A model generated the notes under the pieces. It saw only the letters and a program-made list of their open reading frames with translations, was not told where the DNA came from and searched no databases. From positions 1 to 32,503 of the forward strand of contig JABIWU010000062.1 of the NCBI GenBank assembly GCA_018701395.1: DNA of 32,503 nucleotides. Reading direction: 5' to 3'. The stretch comes from Phycisphaerae bacterium (GTDB lineage: Bacteria; Planctomycetota; Phycisphaerae; Phycisphaerales; SM1A02). Positions within the stretch are counted from its first letter, which is position 1, and every line of letters starts with the position of its first letter. The translations under genes and the position numbers were made by a program. This document shows, in pieces, positions 23,435 through 32,265 of this stretch.

Positions 23435-25146
23435 ATGCCCATGCTCCTTGTTGCACATAAAACTTCTTCAGGAGTAGTCAGACCCTTCGCAACTTTTTCT
23501 AAGCCGTCTACTCGTAAAGTTGAATGATTTGTCAAAGATCGTAATTCTTGCAGTGAAGCCTCCCTGCTCACCGCTTCTAAAAGTTCATTGGTTGGTATTA
23601 GTAATTCGAAAATTCCAAGTCGCCCAGCAAAACCTGTGCCTCGGCAACGGTTGCAACCAGCGCCCATGCTGTAGTCTCCGCCACCGCAAGCGTTACGAAC
23701 TGCTTCGTCACCTTTCCATGCTGTTTTACAATGCGGGCAAATTTTACGCACGAGTCGCTGCGCAAGAACGCCGCGAACTGTTGCGGCAACAAGATATGGC
23801 TCAATACCAAGATTGACCAATCGAGTAACAGCGGAGATTGAATCGTTTGTGTGCAGCGTCGAGAAAACAAGGTGCCCTGTCAATGCTGCTTGCGAAACTA
23901 TGGCGGCGGTGTCTGAATCACGAACCTCGCCAACCATTAAAACATCAGGGTCTTGGCGAAGCATTGAACGCAAGGCTGTAGAAAATGTAAAGCCAGCACG
24001 TTCGTTTATTTGCGATTGATTTATCCCGCGAATTTGCGCCTCGATTGGATCTTCGATTGTCGCAACATTTATTTCATGCGTATCAAGTTGTGACAAAACA
24101 GAATAGAGTGTCGTTGACTTACCCGAACCAGTTGGCCCTGTAACAAGAACCACACCGTTTGGTTGTTCGACAACACTTTTCCAATCTAATAACATTTGTT
24201 CATTAAAACCAAGACTGTCTAATGACAAGCGATTGTTTTTGCTATCAATAATTCGCAATACAACAATTTCGCCAAATTTGCTCGGCATTGTTGACACTCG
24301 CAAATCAATTGGCCTGCCATCCATCATGACATTAAAATCGCCATCTTGTGGTAGGCGTCGTTCAGAAATATCAAGATTGGCCATAATTTTAATTCTGCTA
24401 GCAACTGCTTGTTGCATTTTATATGGCGGTTGAATTTTTTCATACAGTTTGCCGTCTATGCGATACCGAACCCGAAGTGAATGGTCATCAGGTTCAATAT
24501 GAATGTCCGAAGCGCCTTCTCGCACTGCGGAGTAAATTAAAAAATTAACCAGTTTTACAACTGGGCCATGTCCTGCATCTTCTTCCAGATCAGAAAGTTC
24601 TGTTGCATCTTGTTCAACGACTGTAAAATCATGCTCGTCTATGTCTTCGTAAATTTCATCGATAACAAATACATTTGCGGCAGGAAGATACGATTGATGC
24701 GCTGCTTGGATATCTTCTGCTGTAGCGGCAACTATTTGCGCGATGTGGCCAGTTCGGCGTTCAATTTCTTCAAGTAAATATAGGTTTGCTGGTTCGCTGA
24801 CTGCAACAGTGAGCACACCGCGAACAAGAAACATCGGCAACACGCCGTGTTCTTCGAGAAATTCTCTTGGCAATATTTCAATGACTTTTGGGTCTGCAAG
24901 GCGAGCGGTATCGGAAGCGAATGGGATGCCATACGCATGTGCTAATGTTTCAAGTACTGTTTTGTTATCAACTAATCCCATTTCAACAAGAACTTCGCCA
25001 ATAAGTTTTCGCTCTTGACAATTCTTTTGCTGTTCAAGTGCCGTGTCCAACTGTTCTTTAGACAACACGCCTCGATGCAATAACAACTGCCCAAGCGGTG
25101 CTTGTGAAGATATTGCGGATGTTAAGTTATCTTGTTGTGGATTCAT
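23431..25146 (-). CDS. pilB: PilB/GspE assembly ATPase with MshEN-like N-terminus
   Basis: This hexameric ATPase powers pilus extension or pseudopilus assembly. The 571 residues contain Walker A GPTGSGKST (337-345), the Asp box near VATIEDPIEA, Walker B DPDVLMVGEVRD (399-410), the His box GHLVFSTLHTND, and a four-Cys zinc site (C470, C473, C498, C501). Residues 17-75 show two tandem repeats of the MshEN type (LGQLLLHRGVLSKEQLDTAL and IGEVLVEMGLVDNKTVLETL), the module that binds c-di-GMP in MshE. The Arg that normally begins the first repeat is Pro here, so binding is not assured. The start follows AAGG by about 6 bases, 9 bases after the STAS stop. An HD-GYP gene upstream in the operon strengthens a c-di-GMP link. 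Confidence 0.93.
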   Translation of the reverse strand: MNPQQDNLTSAISSQAPLGQLLLHRGVLSKEQLDTALEQQKNCQERKLIGEVLVEMGLVDNKTVLETLAHAYGIPFASDTARLADPKVIEILPREFLEEHGVLPMFLVRGVLTVAVSEPANLYLLEEIERRTGHIAQIVAATAEDIQAAHQSYLPAANVFVIDEIYEDIDEHDFTVVEQDATELSDLEEDAGHGPVVKLVNFLIYSAVREGASDIHIEPDDHSLRVRYRIDGKLYEKIQPPYKMQQAVASRIKIMANLDISERRLPQDGDFNVMMDGRPIDLRVSTMPSKFGEIVVLRIIDSKNNRLSLDSLGFNEQMLLDWKSVVEQPNGVVLVTGPTGSGKSTTLYSVLSQLDTHEINVATIEDPIEAQIRGINQSQINERAGFTFSTALRSMLRQDPDVLMVGEVRDSDTAAIVSQAALTGHLVFSTLHTNDSISAVTRLVNLGIEPYLVAATVRGVLAQRLVRKICPHCKTAWKGDEAVRNACGGGDYSMGAGCNRCRGTGFAGRLGIFELLIPTNELLEAVSREASLQELRSLTNHSTLRVDGLEKVAKGLTTPEEVLCATRSMGI

Positions 25147-25155
25147 ATATGGCCT

Positions 25156-25491
25156 TTACGCGAGGCTCCGTGCTGCGTGTTTGACTGATTCATGCACGCT
25201 AAAAACTCGATCAAGCCGTGTTAATTCAAATACACGCTCGGCTGAGGATGGAACAGATGCAAAACAAAGTTTGTTGCCCGCTTTAGTAAGTTCATCGGTC
25301 AACCAAAGGAGCGACTCAAGCCCAACTGAATCGATTAAACCAAGCGAAGTACAGTCGATAATGATATTTGAACCGAAGTTCTCGGACGTTTCTCGAACAT
25401 CGCGTTGAAAACGGTCGCACTCATCTGTTGTCAAATCTCCGTTAATGCAAAGCACAATCGCAGCTAGATGTGATTCGGAAGTAATATTCAT
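25156..25491 (-). CDS. STAS-domain protein (anti-sigma-factor antagonist-like)
   Basis: A 111-residue single STAS domain of the SpoIIAA/RsbV type, usually a phosphorylation-controlled partner switch. The segment IIIDCTSLGLIDSVGLESLL (43-62) holds Ser55 in IDSVG, at the position of the phosphorylated serine of RsbV. The hydrophobic helix and the final RVFELTRLDRVFSVHES block also match. The ATG (25489-25491) overlaps the HD-GYP stop (ATGA) and is preceded by GGAAGG; an extension of 21 codons in frame lies inside the upstream gene. No cognate anti-sigma kinase (RsbW-like) is in the window. The partner could be the operon's own kinase or a distant switch kinase. Position just before pilB suggests control of the pilus, an inference. 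Confidence 0.85.
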   Translation of the reverse strand: MNITSESHLAAIVLCINGDLTTDECDRFQRDVRETSENFGSNIIIDCTSLGLIDSVGLESLLWLTDELTKAGNKLCFASVPSSAERVFELTRLDRVFSVHESVKHAARSLA

Positions 25492-27104
25492 GCTGCCTTC
25501 CTTTCTGTATTCCGTGAAACACCAGTTTGATGATCTATCATTAGTTGTTCCCACTTAGAAAAATCAAGTTTAAAAAAGAGCTCTGCTAGTTCGGGGTCAA
25601 ACTGTGAACCAACTACTTGTCTCATTTCATCAAGTACTGCTATTCTGTTCATCGCATTGCGATAGGTTCGACTTGATGACATCGCATCAAATGAATCTGC
25701 AAGTGAAATCATTCGAGCAACAAGTGGAATGTCCTCCCCTGAAATACCATGTGGATATCCACCGCCTGCATATTTTTCATGATGATGTAATACGCCACCG
25801 AGAATGTCTTCCATCTGCGGAATATCTTTTAGAATCTTTGCGCCGATTTCTGGGTGTTTTCTAATCTCTGCAAATTCAGCGCCCGTAAGACCACCCTTCT
25901 TCGTAAGGACATGCTCAGGAACACCAATCTTACCGATGTCATGCACCAAGCCAGCGATTCGGAATCGATCCACCTGGTCTGCATCGAGACCAGCTGATTG
26001 TGCGAGTTGTGCCGTTAATAATGCCACTCTTTGAGAATGACCACAGGTGTACTTATCTTTCGCATCAATTGAAGCAGTTAGCGCTTCTAGTGTTCCAAGG
26101 AACGTCGCACTCAAATCTTCATATAAAAGTGCGTTTTCAAGGAATATAGCGAGTTGAGCTGCTGTTGCGGACAACAATTTAGCGTCAACAGACGATGCTT
26201 CGAGGTCATTTCCCTGTTTATTTGCTGCAACAAGGACTCCAATTACACTTCCATCGCTCAAAATTGGCTCGATAATTGTCGCTTGACCAAGCTTGTTTGC
26301 GACCGAATCTTCATGGTTTGAGATGATTGAAGATGTTCCAATAGCATTTGAAATCGAGTGAACTGTTTCAGATATGTCCGATGGAGCGTTTCCAGCAAAT
26401 ACTAATTCGCTGCCAATTCGTGGTAACCGGTTGCCGATTCGAAGTTGAACACCAATCCATTCGTATGGAAGTGTTTGCAAAAGTTCATTGCATGCAAGTT
26501 CAACAAACCGTTTTGGATGATTCACTGAATTCATGCTTCCAGTAATTGTGTACAACAATGAAATTTCTTCATAGGAATCAGCTAATTCATGACCAACCGA
26601 TTCCATTGTATTTTGATTTTCTTCGCTTGCAGTATGCGCATTCCATGCAAACTGAAACAGTGATGCAATGCGATTCACGTCATGGGTTGCGATTGGTTGG
26701 AACGATAGCAACAATGAACGGATAACCATTACGTCAGCTCCGCTTGCTTGGCACAATGCGTGCAAGTATTCACTTGTTGCTAATGCGTCTGTCACAATGA
26801 CACCAATTGACAAACCTGTGTCACGGCGCGCATTTACTTTTCGTACTGGAACTAACCACACGCCTTGAAACGCTTCTACAGGAACAAGCTCACTTTGAGA
26901 ATTCCACACAGCATAATTTGATGTAATCGCAAGGCGAACCAGTGGGGATGCGCTTAATAAATCAAGTAGCCAATCACCCTTTTCTTGGCTCACTAGTTTT
27001 CCGTTCGCATCGCAATGCATAATTACTATGCCAGCATCGATCGCAAACGAATCAAGTGGCGAGCTATCAATAGTTGATTTGGTTGATACATTTTTTGTAT
27101 TCAT
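25488..27104 (-). CDS. GAF / HD-GYP domain protein, probable c-di-GMP phosphodiesterase
   Basis: A 538-residue cytoplasmic signalling protein. The N-terminal ~165 residues match no domain I know. A GAF-like sensor domain covers about 185-330. The C-terminal HD-GYP domain has His356 (CGHSQR), the HD pair His388-Asp389 (VHDIGKIGVPEHVL), H440-H442 with Glu443, GGGYP (447-451) and Asp470 (SLADSFDAM), so the metal ligands look complete. The family hydrolyses c-di-GMP (or, in a few cases, cGAMP). The ATG overlaps the receiver stop (ATGA), and its own C-terminus RKAA is written in AAGGCAGCATGA, which also serves as ribosome site and start of the STAS gene. Likely regulated by the adjacent kinase/receiver. 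Confidence 0.92.
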   Translation of the reverse strand: MNTKNVSTKSTIDSSPLDSFAIDAGIVIMHCDANGKLVSQEKGDWLLDLLSASPLVRLAITSNYAVWNSQSELVPVEAFQGVWLVPVRKVNARRDTGLSIGVIVTDALATSEYLHALCQASGADVMVIRSLLLSFQPIATHDVNRIASLFQFAWNAHTASEENQNTMESVGHELADSYEEISLLYTITGSMNSVNHPKRFVELACNELLQTLPYEWIGVQLRIGNRLPRIGSELVFAGNAPSDISETVHSISNAIGTSSIISNHEDSVANKLGQATIIEPILSDGSVIGVLVAANKQGNDLEASSVDAKLLSATAAQLAIFLENALLYEDLSATFLGTLEALTASIDAKDKYTCGHSQRVALLTAQLAQSAGLDADQVDRFRIAGLVHDIGKIGVPEHVLTKKGGLTGAEFAEIRKHPEIGAKILKDIPQMEDILGGVLHHHEKYAGGGYPHGISGEDIPLVARMISLADSFDAMSSSRTYRNAMNRIAVLDEMRQVVGSQFDPELAELFFKLDFSKWEQLMIDHQTGVSRNTERKAA

Positions 27105-27511
27105 GCCACATCTCGCTTTCCAGTGTTTCGGACTGGCACGTCTTTTAATAGTTGCGCGCACAATTCTGCCACGCCACGAGGACTAAATGGCTTGCTTAAC
27201 ACCTTGCGTACATTTGGGATATTTGTGTCACATGCTTCGAGTGTGTGACCACGAGCAGTTAAAACGACGACTGGGATGTGTGCAGTCTCTTTATTTGTTG
27301 ATAGTGCATGCGCGAATTCAAGTCCGTTCATGTATGGCATTTGCACATCTGTGATGACAAGGTCCGGCGGGTCTGTCTTCGCTTGATGCAATGCGTCTTC
27401 GCCATCAACAGCCGTTGCGATTGAATAGCCACAGTTTCGCAATTTTAGCGATAGAACTTGAAGAATATGCGCTTCATCATCGACAATTAAAATATTGTGT
27501 GCTGTTGTCAT
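27101..27511 (-). CDS. Single-domain response regulator (CheY-like receiver)
   Basis: A 136-residue receiver domain with no output domain. The acidic pocket is Asp11-Asp12 (IVDDE), the phospho-acceptor is Asp55 in VITDVQMP, the switch Thr is in VVLTARG, and the conserved Lys is in SKPFSPRG. Such proteins relay phosphate to partners by binding or act in phosphorelays. The start ATG (27509-27511) overlaps the kinase stop. It sits after AAGG, embedded in the kinase's RKAA codons, so kinase and receiver are almost certainly made together. An extension of 39 codons in frame lies within the kinase gene and is not used. The receiver and HD-GYP protein, also overlapping, look like a split version of the common REC-HD-GYP fusion. 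Confidence 0.92.
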   Translation of the reverse strand: MTTAHNILIVDDEAHILQVLSLKLRNCGYSIATAVDGEDALHQAKTDPPDLVITDVQMPYMNGLEFAHALSTNKETAHIPVVVLTARGHTLEACDTNIPNVRKVLSKPFSPRGVAELCAQLLKDVPVRNTGKRDVA

Positions 27512-28767
27512 GCTGCCTTTCGTTGACCTCGTTCTGCTGGAATTGAGAACCAAAATTTCGAACCCATTCCAAGTGTAGATTCCACCCCAATTTGTCCGCT
27601 GTGAAGAGTTTCGACGATATGACGACACAGGTTAAGTCCAAGACCAGTGCCCTGCGCAACATATCGATAATTTTCAACTCGGTAAAACTTATCGAATACT
27701 TTTTCAGTTTGATCTGGAGCAATTCCAAGACCGGTGTCAGATATTGAAAAATGCAAACTGCGAGCAAGATTATCCGTGTCCGCAGCAACTGTAATACGTC
27801 CACCATCTGGCGTGTATTTAATCGCATTCGATAGCAAGTTTATAATTACTTGATAAAGCATATCTCCATCACCAATGACTGATAAATCGACGTCAGCGAT
27901 TTGCGAGTGTATTTCTAAACTCTTTTCTTTTGCTTGTGGATTCATATTCGTAACTGCACGAGCTATTAAGTCTTGAAATTTAACTTGCGACCTGTCAATG
28001 TGCATTAAGCCAGCTTCGATACGACTGATGTTTAGCAAGTTATCAATCATGCGTTGAAGTCTTTGTGTTTCTGTTGAAATAACACCATAAAACTCTTTAC
28101 GTGTTGCCTCATCTTGCGCATCGCCATCTTCTAACATTTCGATGTATGCCGAAATCGAGGAAAGAGGAGTGCGAAGTTCATGACTTGCTTTCGAGACGAA
28201 GTCACTTTTTAATCGCGCTATTTCTCGCTCACGAGATAAATCGCGTAACACTGTAACAACCGCGTGCATAGATTCATCTTTATGGCCTACTGATTGAAGG
28301 TGCACTTCGTATGCCACAGTTTCGCCGTCGTTTTTAATTTCTTGCTCATACTGTCTTCCTTCTTTTGGAAGACCGCTACGTGCATCTGCAATTGTCGAAA
28401 TAAGTTGATGGTCTACAACAACATCTACAAGAAGTTTGCCCGCTGCTTCTGATGGCGCAATGCTAAGCAAACCAGACGCTCCCTCATTTGCATGTAACAC
28501 TTCACCATGGGCATCCACTACGATTACTGCATCACGCAATACATCAAACACCGCCTCAACTTGGCGTCGACGTGTTCGATCGATACAGCCATGGATGCGT
28601 GCGGAGTCCAGTGTGTTGCATGCTTCTTCTGCTTCAAGTTTCGCAGTATTCATTGCAGTTACTGCTTCTGTTGCTCGGGTCTTCAACTTCAATGCAAAAA
28701 TAACCGCAACTACAGCAGTGAGTGCTGTTACGATTAGAATTAAAATTGAAATTAGGTCTGTGAACAC
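27508..28767 (-). CDS. Membrane sensor histidine kinase (PAS, HisKA, HATPase)
   Basis: A 419-residue sensor kinase. One N-terminal membrane helix (about 5-27) leads to a short coiled segment, a PAS-like domain (about 70-180, AVIVVDAHGEVLHAN), the dimerisation/phosphorylation helix with His196 in SKASHELRTP, and an ATPase domain. The ATPase domain has N-box NLLSNAIKYTPDGG (310-323), G1 DTGLGI and G2 GTGLGL. It resembles PhoR/VicK-type kinases with almost no periplasmic part, so the signal is probably cytoplasmic or in the membrane. The start is GTG (28765-28767), preceded by AAGG at 5 bases. It follows the TPR lipoprotein gene by 45 bases and overlaps the receiver gene. Confidence 0.93.
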   Translation of the reverse strand: MFTDLISILILIVTALTAVVAVIFALKLKTRATEAVTAMNTAKLEAEEACNTLDSARIHGCIDRTRRRQVEAVFDVLRDAVIVVDAHGEVLHANEGASGLLSIAPSEAAGKLLVDVVVDHQLISTIADARSGLPKEGRQYEQEIKNDGETVAYEVHLQSVGHKDESMHAVVTVLRDLSREREIARLKSDFVSKASHELRTPLSSISAYIEMLEDGDAQDEATRKEFYGVISTETQRLQRMIDNLLNISRIEAGLMHIDRSQVKFQDLIARAVTNMNPQAKEKSLEIHSQIADVDLSVIGDGDMLYQVIINLLSNAIKYTPDGGRITVAADTDNLARSLHFSISDTGLGIAPDQTEKVFDKFYRVENYRYVAQGTGLGLNLCRHIVETLHSGQIGVESTLGMGSKFWFSIPAERGQRKAA

Positions 28768-28812
28768 GTTTGCCTTACTTGGTTATTCCCAAGCTAAGGC
28801 AGACGAACGAGT

Positions 28813-30024
28813 CTACGGCACAAGGGGAGAATCTTGAGTTACGCTCACGATTGGCTGGCTTCGTTCTGCCTGACCATGTGATTGTTGCTCAACTTCACCT
28901 TCGGCCGAATTTGCCGTCATATTCGGTGCAATTGGTGTTTCTGCCCTAAATTTTGCACTTTTTGCATACATTCGGAGTAAAGAATCCAAACCATCGATGG
29001 TGTTATAGGACTGTGCAATGGAGAGAAATTTCTCGCCATTAATTATGTCGCCAAGATGAAGTGCAGCAATACCCTCAAACAATGGACCCTCGTTGAGCTC
29101 AGAAGATAATTGTGAAATTTTCTTCCCACAGAGTGCCACTCGATTGTAATCTCCCATATCCCAAGCGATGTAACCAAGATCCACCCAAGCACCAGCGTCA
29201 TCAGGCGTTTGCCTTGTAACTTTTAAGCAAATATCTCTGCCTTGAATCTTACGACCGGTTGCAGCAAGACACTTGCCTCGCAAACGCTGGAATGTATAGG
29301 ACAATTCGACTGACTGTTCCAGTTGTGCAAGTGTCGTTATACACTCTGCATATTCACCTGCATTAAATTGAGCTGTTGAAAGTAGAGTTAAAACTTCACC
29401 GTCGTCATTACCGAGCAAACGTGAATTCGATAAAAATTTTGCCGCTTCTTTAGGGTTCCCGTTTCGCAAGTGAATATGACCAAGTAGCGCAGCCACCGAA
29501 GGTTGGTGTTGAAATTCTTTACCTGATGTTTCCAAAAGGACAATTGCTTCTTCTAATTCGCCTAACGCAACATGTGACTCTGCTGCTGCTAGTAAAAATT
29601 GCGGATGCGTTACATTGCATTCCATTGCTTTTTTGTAGGAGGCTAATGCAGAAGCATCATCTGACCAGCGCTGGTGTAAAATTCCCAAAAAATAGTGCGG
29701 CTCGGCAATCGTCGGGTCTAATTCGATCGAACGATTGAGCGCTTTGTCTGCTGCATCTAATCGATGTTGTTCTAGTAATATTCTGCCACGAAGAAGGTGA
29801 TAAGCAGCATTCGAATCAAAGCGAGCAATTGCCGCATCAATCGTTTCAATCGCTGCCTTTAGCTGCCCTACTTCAAATTGTTGCATTGCTTGTTGAGCCG
29901 CAAGATTAGCATTCACAATATCCATTCGATTGTGGGCATTTACTCTTGCAACTTTGCCCGACTTTGTTGGGCCCGCGCATCCAGTCAAAAGTACTACACC
30001 AAGCATTACAATTAATCTATTCAT
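28813..30024 (-). CDS. TPR-repeat lipoprotein, possible secretin pilotin
   Basis: A 403-residue predicted lipoprotein. The signal peptide MNRLIVMLGVVLLTGCAG has a lipobox with Cys16. About seven or eight tetratricopeptide repeats follow (for example FEVGQLKAAIETIDAAIARF, YHLLRGRILLEQHRLDAADK, FLGILHQRWSDDASALASYK), and then a Ser/Gln/Glu-rich, probably disordered tail. TPR lipoproteins such as PilF/PilW and Tgl place or assemble PilQ secretins in the outer membrane. Here the gene overlaps the secretin stop by ATGA, which supports the same role. It is longer than typical PilF (about 250), so additional scaffolding is possible. The role is inferred from fold and context only. Confidence 0.82.
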   Translation of the reverse strand: MNRLIVMLGVVLLTGCAGPTKSGKVARVNAHNRMDIVNANLAAQQAMQQFEVGQLKAAIETIDAAIARFDSNAAYHLLRGRILLEQHRLDAADKALNRSIELDPTIAEPHYFLGILHQRWSDDASALASYKKAMECNVTHPQFLLAAAESHVALGELEEAIVLLETSGKEFQHQPSVAALLGHIHLRNGNPKEAAKFLSNSRLLGNDDGEVLTLLSTAQFNAGEYAECITTLAQLEQSVELSYTFQRLRGKCLAATGRKIQGRDICLKVTRQTPDDAGAWVDLGYIAWDMGDYNRVALCGKKISQLSSELNEGPLFEGIAALHLGDIINGEKFLSIAQSYNTIDGLDSLLRMYAKSAKFRAETPIAPNMTANSAEGEVEQQSHGQAERSQPIVSVTQDSPLVP

Positions 30025-31703
30025 TGTTGTGACTCCAGGCCTACTTGCGCGGTTTGTGTTTCGCGTTGCAAAAGACTGCGAAGCAAGTCACGCTCCCAAA
30101 CAGATTCTTTTTCATTTGTAATACGCTCACGCAAGCGAATCATTTCTGGCTGCTCTGTTGTATTACGAAGAGATAAGTTTGACCAATAAAGAGCCTTGTC
30201 TAAATCGCCTATTCGATATGCATCAAGCGCATCTCGATTGTAATTAGCCGTAATTTGTTCTTTACTAAATGGGAGCAAACCTGCTCGAGCACCAACTCGA
30301 ACCGAGTCAACAATTTCAAGTGAATCTTTACCGGCATCCCATAAACGTTTATCTGGAATAATTGAGGGCGTTAAGAGGAAAATGATTTCCTCTTTTTCTA
30401 CCCTATCGCCTTGCCCACGAAATACCTGCCCAATAATGGGAATGTCGCCAAGGAATGGAACTTGGTTGCGAGATATTTGTGTGGACTCGCGAAAGAGCCC
30501 GCCAAGAATTATTGTCTCGCCATCTCTGCATCGGACGTTTGTCATTATCTGTTGGGTGATTTCATCCGGTACCGATTGTCCGCCATCTGCCCTTAGCGTT
30601 GCTGAAGAAACGTTTGGATGCAACTCCATTCGAATCATTCCATCGGGTGAGATGAAGGGGCGAAATACCAGTTGAATACCCGTGTCTAAAAACTCTACTG
30701 TCTGCGTTGTGCTTGTGTCTGTCTGTGTTGTTGATAAGTATCCAATTCGGGTACCGATAAGTACTTCTGCGCGCTGTCTATTCAAGCAAGTAATTCGCGG
30801 TCGCGCCAGCACTGTTGTATCCACAACTTTGTCGAGCACTTTCAAAAATGCACCAACATGATCTTTAATGACGCCAGCTTTTAAACCGCCATTGAATTTT
30901 GCATTTGCAGTGTCGCCAACACCAGAGGAAACGCCTTCAATATTTGTATTCCCAAATGCGCCTGTAATGACATTTTGGGCTGCTGCCAGTGGTCCGCCTG
31001 CTATTCCTCCAATTTGAATATTTGATAACGCGGTAAAATCAACACCAAACTCATTGTCTTCCGTTACTTTAGTCTGAACAACGGTTGCCTCAACAACAAC
31101 TTGTGTTGGGGGAGTATCTAGTTCCTTTAATAACATTGCGATTGTTTCAAGATTCTCTGGATAATCGTTAATGACTAACTTACTTGACCAAGCATAACTG
31201 TCACCACCGCCATTCTTCAATGAAGGTTGAAAACCCGCTTCAACATCGCCTCTAAGCGCCGCCTTGCCTTCTGTAGATAAAAGTGGCCTTACAAACTCAT
31301 CGGCATCAGCGGCGGACAGGTATTGCAATTCGTAAATTCGACTTTCAGTTTTACGATTTGCCTTTTCAATTAAATCGAGCTCTTCCAGCGTATAGACATA
31401 AACAAAATTGCCTTCTTCAATGTAGCCAAAACCATTAACTCTCAATACCGCATCGAGCGCTTCGCCAAATGTCACGTCATACAGGTTTGCGGAAACCGCT
31501 CCAGAAACATTGTTGCTTGCAATGATATTCTTGCGGCTTTGGATTGCCAGCATTTCAAGAACTTGCGTCACTTCTGTTTCGTTAACAACAAGATCAACCG
31601 TGCCAAATTCGTCGATTACAACTTCATCTTTTGCCTCTTGAGCAAAGGTGAATGGTGTAAGTGAAAGAAGGGAAATGATTAGAAAATAATGTGTGTATTT
31701 CAC
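30021..31703 (-). CDS. pilQ: Type IV pilus / type II secretion secretin (PilQ/GspD)
   Basis: This outer-membrane channel protein of 560 residues has a cleavable signal peptide (MKYTHYFLIISLLSLTPFTFA). A secretin/TonB short N-terminal-like domain comes first (about 32-115: VTQVLEMLAIQSRKNI, YDVTFGEALDAVL). An N-domain with INDYPENLETIAMLLKELD leads to the secretin core, with RPFISPDGMIRMELHPNVS and ETIILGGLFRES and VPFLGDIPIIGQVF. After the core is an unusual ~100-residue tail with a TPR-like helix pair (DALDAYRIGDLDKALYWSN). The start is GTG (31701-31703) after GGAGA. It is preceded by the PilP/GspC-like gene and overlaps the TPR lipoprotein gene, its likely helper. Confidence 0.93.
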   Translation of the reverse strand: MKYTHYFLIISLLSLTPFTFAQEAKDEVVIDEFGTVDLVVNETEVTQVLEMLAIQSRKNIIASNNVSGAVSANLYDVTFGEALDAVLRVNGFGYIEEGNFVYVYTLEELDLIEKANRKTESRIYELQYLSAADADEFVRPLLSTEGKAALRGDVEAGFQPSLKNGGGDSYAWSSKLVINDYPENLETIAMLLKELDTPPTQVVVEATVVQTKVTEDNEFGVDFTALSNIQIGGIAGGPLAAAQNVITGAFGNTNIEGVSSGVGDTANAKFNGGLKAGVIKDHVGAFLKVLDKVVDTTVLARPRITCLNRQRAEVLIGTRIGYLSTTQTDTSTTQTVEFLDTGIQLVFRPFISPDGMIRMELHPNVSSATLRADGGQSVPDEITQQIMTNVRCRDGETIILGGLFRESTQISRNQVPFLGDIPIIGQVFRGQGDRVEKEEIIFLLTPSIIPDKRLWDAGKDSLEIVDSVRVGARAGLLPFSKEQITANYNRDALDAYRIGDLDKALYWSNLSLRNTTEQPEMIRLRERITNEKESVWERDLLRSLLQRETQTAQVGLESQQ

Positions 31704-31734
31704 GGGTGCGTCTCCATGTGCGCACCCGAAACCT

Positions 31735-32265
31735 TCAGCGGCGAGTGGGCGCTATAGTCAGTTCATATCGGCGATTTTCAGCGGAAATGATGACTGAACG
31801 ACCAGACAAGGCAATGAGACGCAGAGGATTTGGAACATTCTGAATAACCACAACTTCACCTTCTTGTATAACTCTACCGTTAATCATGGCCATTTTTCCC
31901 ATGATTGCTTCTAGTTCCAACGTTGCAACAAGTTCTTGTTCTGCCTTAATACTCGTGTCAACAATTTGCGTGCTTGTATTATCGGATGCTGCACTATCAG
32001 ACGGAAATACTTCATTGTTGATTGAAAATGGATTTTTCGCTGGGCGAGTTTCGAGAAACACGGGAATTACAGTTTTATCGGAAGTTATAATTGAAGCAAC
32101 CGATGCCTGAATCTCTGGCGATGCTACAGCTGTTCGAGGGGGTCTGGCGATAACTATAATTCGTGCCCAAAGCAGTAGGCCGACAAAAAGCAGCGTGCAA
32201 AATAAACTGAATCGCCTGCGATCTGCAGTTAGCCGCTGCCACATCATTTGCATTTTTTTATTCAT
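31735..32265 (-). CDS. PilP/GspC-like inner-membrane pilus assembly protein
   Basis: A 176-residue protein with one N-terminal membrane helix (about 18-40), a low-complexity linker and a small C-terminal beta domain. The beta domain (LEAIMGKMAMINGRVIQEGE, then LIALSGRSVIISAENRRYEL) resembles the homology region of GspC, GspB and PilP, which contacts the secretin from the inner membrane. PilP is a lipoprotein, and here a membrane helix replaces the lipobox, so the topology is closer to GspC. The ATG at 32263-32265 follows GGAG at about 9 bases; an ATG five codons earlier is in frame. It overlaps the end of pilO by 8 bases and precedes pilQ by 31 bases, the usual pilO-pilP-pilQ order. Confidence 0.75.
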   Translation of the reverse strand: MNKKMQMMWQRLTADRRRFSLFCTLLFVGLLLWARIIVIARPPRTAVASPEIQASVASIITSDKTVIPVFLETRPAKNPFSINNEVFPSDSAASDNTSTQIVDTSIKAEQELVATLELEAIMGKMAMINGRVIQEGEVVVIQNVPNPLRLIALSGRSVIISAENRRYELTIAPTRR

